Source: Haemonchus contortus (Eukaryota > Nematoda > Chromadorea > Rhabditida > Trichostrongylidae). Taken from it: 64,000 nucleotides of DNA. The notes beneath the pieces were generated by a model. The model was not told the origin of the DNA, did no database searches, and was given only the letters and a program-made list of their open reading frames with translations. How positions within the stretch are numbered: position 1 is the stretch's first letter; each line of letters begins with the position of its first letter. Positions 38,797 to 51,714 of this stretch are shown here, piece after piece. Both the position numbers and the translations under genes were made by a program. The stretch spans positions 14,284,091 through 14,348,090 of the forward strand of contig LS997564.1 of the NCBI GenBank assembly GCA_000469685.2, in the 5' to 3' direction.

Positions 38797-41700
38797 CTGA
38801 ATGAAGCTGCGTTGCGATTCGAGGTTCAAAGGCGACGAGAAGGTCGTTTCTTTCGAAGCTGCATGATAAAAAGAACTAAGTTTCAAGAGCAGCAACGTCA
38901 ACAACAGCAACGTCGCTTCTTTTCGAACTTTCCCCTTCCCCCTTGCTCCCTACTCCTCTTTTCTCGAGTATTTGCAAGAAAAGGAAACGCTAACCCCGGC
39001 AATAGCTACATGTCCCTATCAGGGGAAGGATCCCCAGAGAGAGAGGCCACCTGAAATGAGACTTGTGTGCACGTGACTTCGGCTGCTGATCTCATATGTG
39101 CTTTCCAAATCAACCGAACGATTCTTTGATCAAAGATATCAAGGTCGGTGTGGTGCAGCAGGACCGAAACCGTCGCGTCGCGGCGAAAGAGGCGCCGCGC
39201 GCGAATGAGCGTAGCAGAATGCAGCAGCAAGTAAAAAATACGGGAACAAAAGAATGAACAGTAGAATCATACCTGCAATAATAACCACTCATCAATTGAG
39301 CGTATGAAAAACGTTAGAGCTGTATCAGCGGGGCAAATGGTCCGCGACTGCCGTGCGCGCGGCAAATCGATTACACAAAACCGTTCCTACTGCTTGTCTC
39401 CCGTGTCAAGGTGATTTGAGGTGAGACTTAACATAAGCGAACACAGGCGGTACGGATCTAACAGGTTTCTCAGTTGTGGCTTGGAGCAATGTAAGTGTGA
39501 GGCCTCATATGTAAAAGACATCAATCTGGTTTCGCTGTTTTTGAGCCCTTTGCATCGAGACTTCTTCGTTGAAACCTTGAAGTCCTTTTTATTTCGATTC
39601 TATCGCGTTCCACCTTTTTATGCCTGAGGTAACTTCCTTTATGCTTACATCCCGCAATATCGCTTCAGGTTTTTGGTACATCCAAACACTCTATATTTAC
39701 TGTAGGGCAACTTTCAGCAGCGTTGCTGTTGGAGAGCCCGGAGCTGCTGCGCTCGATCGCACCCACTTTACCATCGACGTTTTGCTTTTAACATTCATTC
39801 TACTTGCCTGGACCTCCATATCACGCTCACAGGGCAATCTTCCATTCAGAAACTCGCCAGTGATTATCTGGTTTAAGCTAGTTCATTTATGAAAAGCTTC
39901 TGAACGAGATGGCCTTCAACGACGAGGGAAGTCATAGCAAGGCTGACTGCATAGCCTTTTTGTCTCCTTGAGCACCTTGAAAATAACGGTCAGCGAGTGT
40001 GCTGTCTCTTTGGCAAATAACTTCGATCAGCGCTTCACATTGCGCTTAATGGCCATCTTTTCAATTGTGGTACTTCAACGGATGCTGAAAAGTTTGTGAA
40101 CGAATTGAGAAAAGAAGCGGGCACTGTTGAAGCAGCAGCATATCGAAAATTGGTGAAAAGTACAGAGAAATGCGCTAATGATACAACCCGTAATTTTTCT
40201 CAATTCTTCACAAAATTTTCGGCATCGCATTCTTTAATGAAACGTGGGATCCACCGATGCCCAGCTTTGAGACCTGCCCTTAACGGTCTCTGCTCGCTGA
40301 TTCTTTGAGCCGTTAGACCCACTGATATGTCAGCCGTGCATCGTAATCCCCAAATTAAATTTTGAGGTTACTTCTTCTTTCAAAAGATTCGCTCACTTCG
40401 AGGCGTAGCAAGACGATTGCCACAATTCGCATCTATCCCAAGACGGCCATTAATTTCTACAAAAAAGTAGTGCTCTCCGTTAGTATAGCTCACCCTACCT
40501 CCCAATTCGCCTTAATTTCAAATAATGGTATTCGTTTCGTATTAAGCCTGAACAGGGGGTTCATGAACCGTGGCGAGCGGCTTCCTTTGGCCGGTGAAAC
40601 GAGATGGTGCTTCCTACTTTGATCATATTTATGTCATCCTCCGAAATTTGTTCCGGAAGAAAGTCTACACATGCTTCTGGGACATCCATATAATAAATTA
40701 GGAACAACGCCCTAAATGAGTTTCGAACTTCTTCGTCGACTGCCCGCTCGGGATCAGCCTCTTCCTCTTTGATGACCCTCTCTTCTTCGCACTCAATGTC
40801 TCAATATCGGGGTCGATGTTGAGACATTGAGTGCGAAGAAGACAGTTGATGAGGGATCTCGCAATACGTTCGAAACGTTCTTTCACAACTACTGCTGTTT
40901 CCTAATTGGGAAACATTCAGTATCACAAGAACCGTATTCCTTAGCCAATGCGACAGTACCAACTCATACCCATCTATAGCACACATTTGCCACGTTAGCC
41001 ACGCTGCAGTTCCAACACTCCGCAGCAATCTTTTGTAAAAATTAGTTGACAGTGTTAATAACGAAAAAAGGGTTAGTAAGGAAGAAATCATTCAAGATCG
41101 TAGAACGCGACAGAATCGACATAAAAATGTTGTAGGGCTCAAGGAGAAAGTTTTGTGAGATGCGAAATCTTGGTCCTCACAACTTGTTCAAAAGGAAACA
41201 AAGGAAATTCGAACAAGCTTTTCTAAATTTATGACTTTTCTAGATTTATCTACGTTCAACTGTGTAAGCACCAATGAATGGAAAGGATCAAACTGAACGG
41301 ACAGTAGCTCTCCATAGAAATCACAAAAATTCATGAGATGTATTCAGTCGGATTAACTGAACTTCATCTTGAGAGGTGAGAATGACTTCTAGAGAAATAG
41401 CTAGCACATCGATTCTATCGAGACGTACTGTGTGGATCAAATACATTTGAGTAGTGCGACCTGAAATGGAAACCAAATTCGCCACCCCCCATCTGGGAAC
41501 CGCTTTCCCGTACATATCAACTTACCTTATCCTCTCAGAACCGCACATGATTTGGCCTGGGATTTTCTATTTAGTAATTTTGAACATCAGTTTGATCTCT
41601 TTTTCAGATTACTCCAAGCCAACTTCAGATTTTGTTCATTCAAATTTTAATTAATTGCTTTGTCATTATGAAATGAATAAAGCAAACTAGAATCAACGTT

Positions 41701-43087
41701 ATCGACATGAACGACTCACTTTCCTTCCAAGGCATTTTTCAAAAAACCAATAAATACTGTTACTTTGCCAAATTTTGCCAAACAGGGGCCCATATTGTTC
41801 CGTCGAGTATAAGGTGTCCGTTTAACTGCTTGTTGTCCGAATCTGGAAGGTCATTTTAACTGTTACTTAAAATTCCTCGAATATATGCGGCTGAGTGAAA
41901 ATAGAATGGGATTAATAATACAAATAATGGCAAATAATTGAATACCATATACCAAATAAAGATAATAAAATATATACATAGTAAATAGTTAGCATACATG
42001 GTTTTATATGTGGTGTTATAAGTTACCCACCGAGTTTCCGATGTTCTCACTAGTACTGATTTCGGATTGTTCCCAAGACCGAGCGAGCTCATCAACTCCT
42101 TTCGCGAGATGGGTAGTTTCTTCTGTGAAGATCTATCTGTTGTTAATTTGTGGCTGACATATAAAAATCAGGACCAAAACTTTCTTATCCTGTTTGTTGC
42201 CCTTTTGTCTTACGCATCATACCTCCCTAATCAGAGGTCACCATCTGGCCAAGAAACAATCTTGCGAATCGATTCGTTAGGGATTCATCGATAGTGATCG
42301 AATAGGAGTTTGCTTTTTGAGCCTGCAGCTTTGAGAACTTGTTTCATCAAAGTTGACATCTAGCAGTGATCTAATCACTACGTAAGGATACAGTTACAGT
42401 TTTTGCCGTAAGATCTCTCAAATTCACACAAATACCGCGATGTTGCGTCTTGAGTTGACAGTCTTGAGTATCATAACAGTCTTACAAGGAGCAAAGAGTT
42501 GTCTACGATAGTAGAGAGCCTTTAACGCCGCTTAATTAAATTTCGACGAAAAATCCCTCCGAAGTTTGGAAAATGTCAAAAAAATCGACTCAGTTATTTT
42601 GCCATAAAATGATGTCGTATTCTCAATGGGGCATGTAAGGAGGAGTGTTGAAAGCAGAGACTGTTGATGCAGTCATCTACCGCCTTTACATCAGAAATGA
42701 ACGATGGGGGCCAAACAAAACCCATCAATCATTTTCACATTGCACTGAATGGAGATGAGTACGTGGCCCACTCTTGTGCGAATTCTGAACAGTTTTTCCT
42801 TACAGAACAATCAACTACTATAAGCATTAAAGAGTGCTCCCCATGTAAATGTAACTACCTTTCGGATGGGACTTAAGCACATGGCGCAATCGGAAACAAA
42901 GCATTTTCAATACTTTAGGGTATCAGATCAAAGAATCTTTAGCTCCTGGAGTACTCCACCCTACACAGGGTCATGGAGAAAGCCAAAAAAGGCGCGAGCT
43001 AGGTGTACTTGGGTTAACCTGCGAGCTCTTACGGCAAGAACTCAACATTTCGCAATGTTTGTTTTTGACTGCACTCATAAAACATAA
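38797..43087. other. Probable 5' intron region of gene B, no supported gene
   Basis: Diverged sister of about 8270-14780 without the mariner and MITEs of A. It holds a single foldback arm fragment near 39017-39150 and a small hairpin near 40780-40845 (ACATTGAGTGCGAAGAAG in both orientations). No coding frame is shared with A. Confidence 0.5.
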
Positions 43088-44325
43088 CAAGGGAAGGATC
43101 CCAAGTCGAAGTGGCCATTTGAAATGGGACCTATACCACTAGACGTATTTTTTGATGCTGATTTCAAATCTGCATTCAAAATCTGCCAAACGATTCTCTG
43201 AACGAAGTTATGGAGGTGGTCTCCAGGGAACGCTCCACAAGGGGAAAGCACAAAAGCCATGGTCGCCGGCAGTCCAGGAGTGGCAGCTTGTAGTGGAGGT
43301 AAGCGTGACGCTTCATAGGCACGGGACCAAGGATCGGGTTTGATGGGCGACGGCGTTTTTGCATCTTGCAGGACTTTTTTTCCAAGTTGGAAAAATCTTC
43401 TTATGTTAGTTTTACCGCCTTCAGCAACCTACTAAATGCTGGAGGCGAGCCAGTTCCCACTTAAACCGTCTGAAATCTACTCCAACCACCAACATTACAA
43501 GAATTCTAATCTTATTATTATACATTTCAAATTCACTGTAAGATAACTTTTACCTATTATAAGCGGATACGATAGTCTAGCACGCAGTGTTTGAAACAAA
43601 AAAGTCTTCCACAATGAGCGTCAATCGACAGCGACCAAACATCGACGACCCTCTAGATGTGCTTGCTGTTTCCTCTTCAGCATCCGGTTCCCACAGTGGA
43701 TCGGCCCCCTCGTCCTCAATCACGCAGTCTCAATATCGAGGTCTTCGTAAAACGGTTCCGCAAAGTAGAGGAGAAACTATCTATCAACTTGTGCTCTTTT
43801 CCTGTATGAGCGCGTTCAAAATCACAGGATCCAAAATACTTCTTGTTCTTTAGTGTTACATCCATCCATTATACCATACTTTGTCGCGTTTGCCACATGG
43901 CAACCCTTACCTTTTTTGAAAACTAATCGATAGCAGTGGAGGACGGTTTAAGTGGGAACTGGCTCGCCTCCAGCATTTAGTAAGTTGCTGAAGGCGGTAA
44001 AACTAACATAAGAAGATTTTTCCAACTTGGAGAAAAAAGTCCTGCAAGATGCAAAAACGCCATCGCCCATCGAACCCGATCCTTCGTCCCGTGCCTATGA
44101 AGCGTCACGCTTACCTCCACTCCAAGCTGCCACTGCTGCACTGCCGGCGACCATGGCTTTTGTGCTTTCTCCCTGTAGAGCGTTCCCTGGAGACCACCCC
44201 CATAACTTCGTTCAGAGAATCGTTTGGCAGATTTTGAATGCAGATTTGAAATCAGCATCAAAAAATACGTCTAGTGGTATAGGTCCCATTTCAAATGGCC
44301 ACTTCGACTTGGGATCCTTCCCTTG
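43088..44325. mobile_element. Foldback element with near-identical 383-bp arms, 1238 bp
   Basis: Arms 43088-43471 and 43943-44325 are inverted and nearly identical by eye. Tips read CAAGGGAAGGATCCCAAGTC. TAA flanks both ends (43085-43087 and 44326-44328). Unit A is empty at about 14745. Each arm contains a tRNA-like block (about 43285-43350). The 471-bp loop holds a small open frame unrelated to the arms. Confidence 0.82.
43614..43853 (+). CDS. ORF in foldback loop, 79 aa (possible captured exon)
   Basis: ATG at 43614 and TAG at 43851. The peptide is serine- and glycine-rich (SSSASGSHSGSAPSSSITQ) with a PNIDDPLDVLAV stretch. It lies wholly within the loop between the arms. Composition and AT-rich upstream DNA resemble a gene's first exon. 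No family recognised. It could equally be chance. Confidence 0.25.
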   Translation: MSVNRQRPNIDDPLDVLAVSSSASGSHSGSAPSSSITQSQYRGLRKTVPQSRGETIYQLVLFSCMSAFKITGSKILLVL

Positions 44326-45090
44326 TAAGTATTAGTTCCTGCCAAGGTATAAGTATTTCATGCCGAAGTTGCAGTAAAGCTTCCCATGGAAGGCCCAGGT
44401 TTCTAGGCTGCACGATGGAGAGCCTACTTGCAGCAAACTTATCAGCAATGCGAATCAGTGACAACGCTAGAGGTCATGTGAAAATAGTGTGTGTAGTCCC
44501 GAAAGTTTTTGTCCCAATGTAAAAAGTCTACGACATCTGTCAAAGGAAGTGCTTTCATCGGTTTAAGGTTTCTCAGACTTTCGCTCCACAGGCACATGTC
44601 GGAGAGGGCACCTCAGCAAAGTTCTTATTTTCTCCCACGCTTATTCCTTACCCTAAGGCTTTTCCCGTCTTTCCCGTAACTTTGACTTGACTTTGACTTT
44701 GAGCCCAACCCCCCGCCCCCTCTCCCTACTTCCAAACTTCTTTCCTCTGAAATTATTCAAAAGAGAGATTCCAAAATATACGGCCTGCGAGTTGGTGGGT
44801 TTGCCTCCATCAGGGTAATTTCCCCCACTTCGTTCTGTTCCCATTAGACTCCTCTATAGAAGTGATAACGCACCACAGGTGGTAACTCTTTTAGGCCTAC
44901 CCTGAAAATCTCCTAAAAAGTTCCTGATGTGTTTTTGGTCCAAAGAAGAGGCTGGTTTCTCCACCAGATAGTGACTTCCGTTTCTACTGGAAATGAGAAT
45001 CTTTTAGAGATTATTGTAGATGGGCACCCGTGGCCAGTCTACTCGGGATTATGGGCCGTGAACTTGATTGAAATAGAAGCTGAACCTAAC

Positions 45091-45291
45091 CAGAAAGAAG
45101 TTTCGATGAAATCCTGCTGGTGCGATATAAAGCGCGATGAAGGCGAGAGCTGTGATGCAAACGATAAGTTTGGACCAGAACTTGATGGTCCTTGACACAT
45201 CACGCTGCTTCAGTTTGATACGGCACGTATTAGCACATGCATGCATCATCTGGAATCGTGACAAAGAATTCCTCGAGTAAGAAGTCGTCAC
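45091..45291 (-). CDS. Conserved single-membrane-span exon, unit B
   Basis: Sister of 17452-17652, also 201 nt, with ATG at 45291 and the same GTTAGG donor. The segment KLIVCITALAFIALYIAP is the predicted membrane span, preceded by a basic stretch containing LKQRDVSRTIKFWSK. Differences from A are few and many are conservative, while nearby intron sequence differs more. It lies upstream of DUF273 gene B on the same strand. It could be the type II anchor exon of that gene or a separate small membrane protein. Confidence 0.5.
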
Positions 45292-46453
45292 TCAATACGA
45301 AATGTCTTTCAAAAGCAGAGACTCTTAAGGGATAAAGTTTTTGACATTTATCAATCCCGTTTGTGAAATATTCACATTTCTCAGGCATTTAGTTCCCATT
45401 TAGGGTCATAGCGGCGTTCAGAGTGATATTCAGCCTATATGCGACTTGCGGTGGCCAGCCGTTGAACAACTCAATTCATCCTCCCTGACGAATGCGTATA
45501 TCAATTAAGCGACCCACATTGGATGAAAGGCCTGATAGGTCTGGACGGGTATGACGGGTATAAGTTCAGGATTTATCCTCGGACCGTACGCGTGATAAGG
45601 CGTCATTTGGCACGACGGAAACTCCCACGAGATGGAAGCCATATATCGAAAAGTTATGGTTCCAACTATTGGATATTTCCTGCAGGCTTAGAGATAGCAT
45701 TCTAATGAAGTGATCCATCACCGCTAGTTTGGCAGAGGTGAATTTTAGCTCTTAACTCATCGGATGACTTTACATGTCCTCCTGACTTACCTTACTTGAA
45801 ATGGAAGCTATACTACTTTCTCGGCTAAGAAACGTTGCTAAGCTCCTTTATGGACTCGCAAAGTCGGCTACCACTCCTTCTCTGCGCTCAAGTGCTCAAT
45901 GTTGGGAAAGAACGGTGTCTCCTCCCAACTACATTTTCACTAAGAAAACATGCGACCTCAAGCTAAGCTCAGGTCCGAATTCGTTCCCTCCGGGCACAGG
46001 GTCTTGATCCATTACAAAGGCGAGGGAAAGGCGATGGATTTCATCATTGAAATGGATAAGAGCGCGATGCATGGACAACAGAGAGCTTTTAGGTTGCGGG
46101 TGGTGGTCTGTGTGGTCAGATTCCACAGGTGGGTGAGATTGGCACTGAAGTGGACCTACATTACTCCTCCCTACTCTAATTCAGTACACTCCCTAACCGC
46201 AGTTTTTTCAATTCGTCCAACCCCCCTTTTCAGCTCTTTTTTGACCCTTTGTAATTCTTCTTGTTCATCGTTTTTTGCGCTTTTTTCGTTGTTATCGCTT
46301 TATTCTAGAGTAGTTCTATCAATCCCCGTCAAAAAAAGTCTTGAACTTAACTTCTTCGTGAATAGTGCCTTTAAGTCTCTTCAGATGCGTTTGAGAAGGC
46401 GGAAAAAGGTGTCTGGAGGTAGTAGAAGTAACGTGGTTTGAAGTCTCAAGCGT

Positions 46454-46771
46454 GTGGATCTTGCAAAGAGGGGGGCGGGCCTGAGATCAAAAGTTTATGC
46501 ATCTGTCCTTCACTCTATCCCTGACCGCATAGGCGGTGCATACCCAGTAGAGACGTTTAAATCCCTACAGCTACCCAAAGGGGCTTTCCTTTCAAAGTTA
46601 GTATTCACGGCCACACACAGCCCAAATTACACAGTTTCTTTGACTACATGGACTGCAGAGGTATTTGATTTGGATACATCGGAGTACTATTCATGGCCAT
46701 ACAGGGGCCCCATTTCACACCCAAAAAAAATGATCGCTGCTACAGAAGTGTCAGGGAATAGGCTCAGATGA
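46454..46771 (+). CDS. Unrecognised 105-aa ORF (doubtful)
   Basis: Open frame with ordinary amino-acid composition (for example AEVFDLDTSEYYSWPYRG). No family recognised and no sister copy in unit A. It could be an exon or part of an old element. Confidence 0.2.
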   Translation: MDLAKRGAGLRSKVYASVLHSIPDRIGGAYPVETFKSLQLPKGAFLSKLVFTATHSPNYTVSLTTWTAEVFDLDTSEYYSWPYRGPISHPKKMIAATEVSGNRLR

Positions 46772-47233
46772 TAGTAAAGGTCTATAATGGAAATTAGAAG
46801 CTCATGCGGCTTCGTCTCTCATGGCTAGACTCTCGTCCCTAGTGCGCGCGGTAGCGTGCGTAGCTGCCTGGCATCTCGAAAAAAAGCTCGTTGGCTCCTT
46901 ACACCATTGACCGTTTCACGCGTTTTGACCTGGCAGTTCTTGACGGCTCCCTCTCTTACTAGGAGGACCCCCTACTAGGTCGTCTTTTCCGAACTCTTTT
47001 CAATTTCAGAGGCTCATCTTTTTTGAGTTGCAGAGGAGTGTTCCTTCTAGCGTTCAGTAATGATGATGGGATGGTCATGCTTATAAGAAACAGTAGGCAT
47101 TAAAATTACATGAAAAGCGTCGGAGATAATTCTAATGAAATATCCACGAAATTGGTTTTAGAAGCTTGGTGCTAGGAAAATCAACAATCCAAATGATATA
47201 CCACGATCGACTTTCTTTTAATCTTGGCATGAC

Positions 47234-47644
47234 TTTTCACCGATATGTATGTTTATTTGTTTCAGCCTTTCCAAGATTCTAAACTTTATAGGGCTAACGT
47301 TTCGGCGAGTTCGCCTTCGTCAGAGCCTAAAAAGTCGAAAAATCCTTTGAGACTGACTCTATAAAAAGGCGAGATAAACCCAAGACAGTTCCAGAGACCA
47401 GAGACCCCTCGAACCCGGTATACAAGAGGCTTACCTTGATCTAAATCGCCGAAGCGATAGTTCGACCACTCAGTGTTTACAATATGCGTACAATGAGCAA
47501 GCCTTCCTCCTTTCTGACCTCACCGTTATCTGACCGTTAGATTTTAGGTAGGCTCTGACGAAGGCGAACTCGCCGAAACGTTAGCCCTATAAAGTTTAGA
47601 ATCTTGGAAAGGCTGAAACAAATAAACATACATATCGGTGAAAA
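47234..47644. mobile_element. MITE with about 110-bp terminal inverted repeats, 411 bp
   Basis: Left end TTTTCACCGATATGTATGTT through GCCTTCGTCAGAGCC is repeated inverted at the right end with hardly any change. It lacks a sister in A. ATCCAAATGAT occurs at about 47187 and again directly after the right end, so the true left edge or target duplication may lie further left. Confidence 0.7.
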
Positions 47645-49838
47645 ATCCAAATGATTTTGATTTCGAGGCACGACCCAAAGTGAAGGGGTGTTACGCGAAC
47701 GGATGGGAGGGTTGTGCTGCGTGAGTGCCTACTATCATCACATCATCAGCGTCCTTTAACAGCAAATTTGGCATCATCGATAACTTCTTGCTTATGGCAT
47801 AGACCGCACTGTATTTCAAGAACGATTTAGGCCGTGCCTACAAAACTGCCAGATGAGTCGTGATTAGTTGAAACGCCATATCCAAAAACCGACTGTTGAG
47901 AGAGAGGTGCTCAGACCGGGACCTACTATGTTGCTGTAGGGAAGGTCATGTGACATTATTCACCAACACCGCTAGTCGTTTAGCGGAAGTACACAACCCT
48001 AGACCTTAAAGGCTCTGTTCACGATAGTTTCAGATTATCCAGTTTCAAACGAGTAATGGAAGTGATAGTTCAGCATAGTGCAGAAATTGCGAAGAAAACG
48101 CGAAAATCGGGGTATTCGGAGAAATAGGTTTTCAAAAAATGAGGTAACAGTAGGGGTTGGACGGAAATGTTACGGAAAAAGTTGCATGGAAGGGGTACTG
48201 AGACAAGCTGTTCAAACAATAATCGTCACGTGAATGTGTGACACAGTAACCCAAACACCTCTCACATATACGACAAAGGAAAGGTACCTCGGTTGAGGCC
48301 CACGGGGGTGGCTACCAGGTAGTTACGGTGTCACACATTCATGGGACGTTAAAATCTCTGTAATGTTGTTCGAACGTGCGCACAACGGCATACACCTGAC
48401 TGACGTAAGCTGTCTGCGTGCAAGAAGTCGGTCCCGATGCGAAGGTGCAACTCCATAGCTTTTAAACGCTTAACAACTCCTCGATCTCAGGTGTGTACGT
48501 CGGCGAAGCCGGTTTTGGGGGCCCATTAGGCCCTATATTGACTACATCATGACTCGACAGCGTCCCTCGGGTTATCTGGGGGTCCATTCTAGGGAGAAAC
48601 CTCACAAACAATTTTTACGTGAAATGTTCCTTTGAGTTGGTTGAGCTAGGTACAGTTTTATGTGAAATCTTCAAATCGGTCCCCACAAAAACCCGAGACC
48701 TCAGAAACATTTCGTACTCAGCAAGCAACGTTCATGGATGAAGGCGACATATTAAATGACATAGAAGTTCTGATTCTGCGCAGATATTGGGATGGAGGAA
48801 AATGGTTGGTTGAATATAGTAGGAAAATCTCATTCCGATAATGTTACAATAGGACAAAGCTGTGGGACCATAAAGTTTAAGCATCTTTTGCTCAGCTTAC
48901 TGGACTTGAGAGGTTAAAATTGCGTGGTGACAAAGGTGGTAAACTGAGTGGATCAATACATGCTGGCTAGCGATCATATAAAATGCTGAAGTCTTATACG
49001 CTTGTCGCGCGTACAAATGCTTGGATCATGGCACAATCCACAACGAGTCCAGCTTTGAACTTGACACGGTCTGTTCCTTCAAATAGTAGTCCTGGCCCTA
49101 TTAGCTTTCAATCTAGCACTTCCAATTAGACAATGCGTATTTTCAGCTTCAGCCTACACTTGGTTTGTGTGCGTGACAACGATACCTTTACGGTAGGTAC
49201 AAAAACTGTGCATTCACTGTTGATGATTTTTTATGATTAGAAATTTTTTTTACAAAAAAAATCAGTTAATGCAAATATCATATTTGCTTTAGTACGCCAA
49301 TGAATAGAATACAAACACACATGGAAACATCAAAACGTTTCAAATACAGTTTTCCTAGTGCTGCGATAGGAAACGGACATATTCACAACATTTTGCCTCT
49401 TCTTATACCGGCAAAAGTTGACAACCTCCTACCGAAGATCAGAGGAAAGTAATAGCAGAGACAATGGCGGTATACTCATTGTGAGGTCGTTCATCCAGAA
49501 GTACTGAAAAATCCTTTAGATCATCTACATAAGACTCTTTCGCTTTTTTTATTAATGGCATATTAAGCAGTGGCATTCTAATAGATAATTTAGTATGGCT
49601 CGCAGAACAAGCACGGTATCCGCTTGATGAAAACAAACACTTGATTGGCCTACTACTTGTAAGTGGCGCTACATTGGTCATGGAAACATAGACCACCTCT
49701 TCGGATGATGACAAGCCTTTGTGTACCACTCACCTATAGTGGAGGTATAATGCCTTCAATGCGATGCGCCTATTCCTTTGTGGACTTACTGTTAGTTGGA
49801 TTTCATATAAGGTAAAGAATAAAGAATGGGGTCTTTGA
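47645..49838. other. Unit B paralogue of 26630-30285
   Basis: Carries the empty sites for the foldback (about 48510) and hairpin MITE (about 48993) of unit A. No gene supported. Confidence 0.5.
48226..48346. mobile_element. Short palindromic MITE, sister of 27127-27270
   Basis: Inherited with unit B. About 20 bp of the interior present in the A copy are missing here, while both inverted ends remain recognisable. Confidence 0.45.
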
Positions 49839-50102
49839 TTTTTTTCATCAAATCTGTCCAAGGGATGCATCCGACTTTCTTTAGGAATCCCAGTGGCGTA
49901 TTGAATGTGGCCTATGGCTTGTGACGGCCAGAAGATGTACAAGTCAGTGCTTTTATCCCCCCAAACGAGCTTGGTACCAGTCAACCCCGGATGGATGGCC
50001 AGGTGGGGAAGGCTCGGTTCCCTCAGACGGATATCGATTTGGGATTCGAACTCGAAACCATGCTTGTGTGGTAGTGTGCCACTTGCCACCACACCACCTC
50101 AG
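49839..50102 (-). repeat. tRNA-derived SINE, unit B
   Basis: Sister of 30285-30550, with box B-type GAGTTCGAATCCC at 50041-50053, box A at about 50081-50096 and a shorter A-run at 49839-49845. Confidence 0.78.
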
Positions 50103-51714
50103 TCCTCCTATACATATGCATAAAGAAGGGCATATAAGTTTTCATTTTATTACGCGCAGATCGCTGAAATGCCAATTAGAAGATGATGGAAGGTAGTGCC
50201 AAAGTTGCGTAAGGAATAGTTTCATAAGTATAAGATCACCCTCAAATTTGGTGTCTAAAGGATAAGCAGCCAAGCAAATAAGTTTTAAGCACTACAGCAC
50301 CCAGTTCACCACCATGAATAACCCCCACGCACGGACTTTTCTGAAGCAACTTCTACCATAACAGACCGCGTCCCAGGCGTCGCAGTGCAGAGGAGGAGCA
50401 GGCTTTGCGGGCGTATACGGTGCTTCAGAACCTCTTTCAGCCTGGTTAACAGAGCTTTCAAACTAAGCCATAAGAGTGGAGAAGCACAGGGGGCGGTGTG
50501 TGAGATGATTACCTCGTGCGAAAAACTGGATGAGGGGAAAGAATTGGACATTTAGTCGACCACTGATTCATTTTTATCAAAAGTGTAAGCGGTAGCTTGT
50601 TATCATACCAGCTCTGCTTCGATATCACCATTCATATAGCCCGCAAAGACGGCTACCCCTCCTACAGGCGATAGCATCAGAGGAGAGAGGTAGTCCCTCA
50701 AAATATATTTTCTACGATTTCGAATTCGAACATTTTTTTGTGTTGTGATAATTTCGCGAGCGAATGATAGTTTATCGCGCCAGCATGTTTATCTTTCCAA
50801 CAACTTGAGTGCCTCAAAAGTTTGGCTTTCTTTGAGATTCCAGACATTAATCAACCCTAGAAAGCCTGCTGCTGGTAGATGCCACACAAATCATCGTGTT
50901 ACTATTATATTAATATTGCAGCACAGCAGGTGTAAAGGATGGAGTCACAATTGAAAAAACTTCTCCTCACAATTAGTTGACTTTCATAAATTATGCCAGA
51001 TATTTGGAAATCTTTATTTTTTTTTTTGAATTTTTTTTATTTGGTAGTAAGTCTTGAGCCACAGATGAGGAATTTTCGGTAATATAAATATTAACAATTT
51101 CATGAAGATTGAAAATGCTATGTTAATCATTCACAATCGGGATAGCATTCTCCGATGACCGGCATGGTGAGGAAGAACACTTGCTTTCCAAAAGAAGGAT
51201 ACGTTTGGCCGGCATTCTTCTCAAAGTTTGTCAAATCAGCTCTGAAAAGCATGGAAACCTTCAATTAAATATAAAAAGTGAAGAAATAAAAAGAATTAAA
51301 GTTTTGGAATGTATTAGTGCACTGGAGACAAAGATTGCGAGACGTTCGTCGAAAATGGCCTAGTATAAACCTAAACCTAGTTTGACTTCAGGCTGCACGA
51401 AATTTTAACCAAGAGAGGAGTGTTAGGACAAGATCTCAGTCGTGAGCGATTGCGTAGTTAATTGGCTACAGTATCACGCTTGCCTTAAATTGCCCTCCAC
51501 TGTCTCTCAAGTCAGAGCCCCGGCCGATTAGCTGTTCAAAGTTTCATCATAAGTGTTTCATTGTGGATGGTGTAGATTCTTAGAAGGCCGTTTCCCAAAA
51601 TAGAGACGACCGAAGCAGCCCATTTAATGACTTTCATGTTGCATGCATTCTATCTAGGCCGTTTTTAGGCCTGGCAGCATCCGATGTGGCAACTTCGAAG
51701 GATAGGCTCACTAA
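50103..51714. other. Unit B paralogue of 30551-32040
   Basis: Ends where the next foldback begins. A T-rich run lies at about 51015-51040. No coding frame is shared with unit A. Confidence 0.5.

Larger units (their letters stand above)
44326..47233. other. Unit B around the membrane exon
   Basis: Matches 16680-18020 and then 24675-25200 of unit A. Contains the 201-nt exon at 45091-45291. 46200-47230 has no clear sister and no recognised gene. Confidence 0.45.

Noticed and set aside
40698..40886. Small basic frame near the 40.8 kb hairpin as a gene
   Set aside because: It runs across the inverted repeat, has no sister in unit A and shows no family features.
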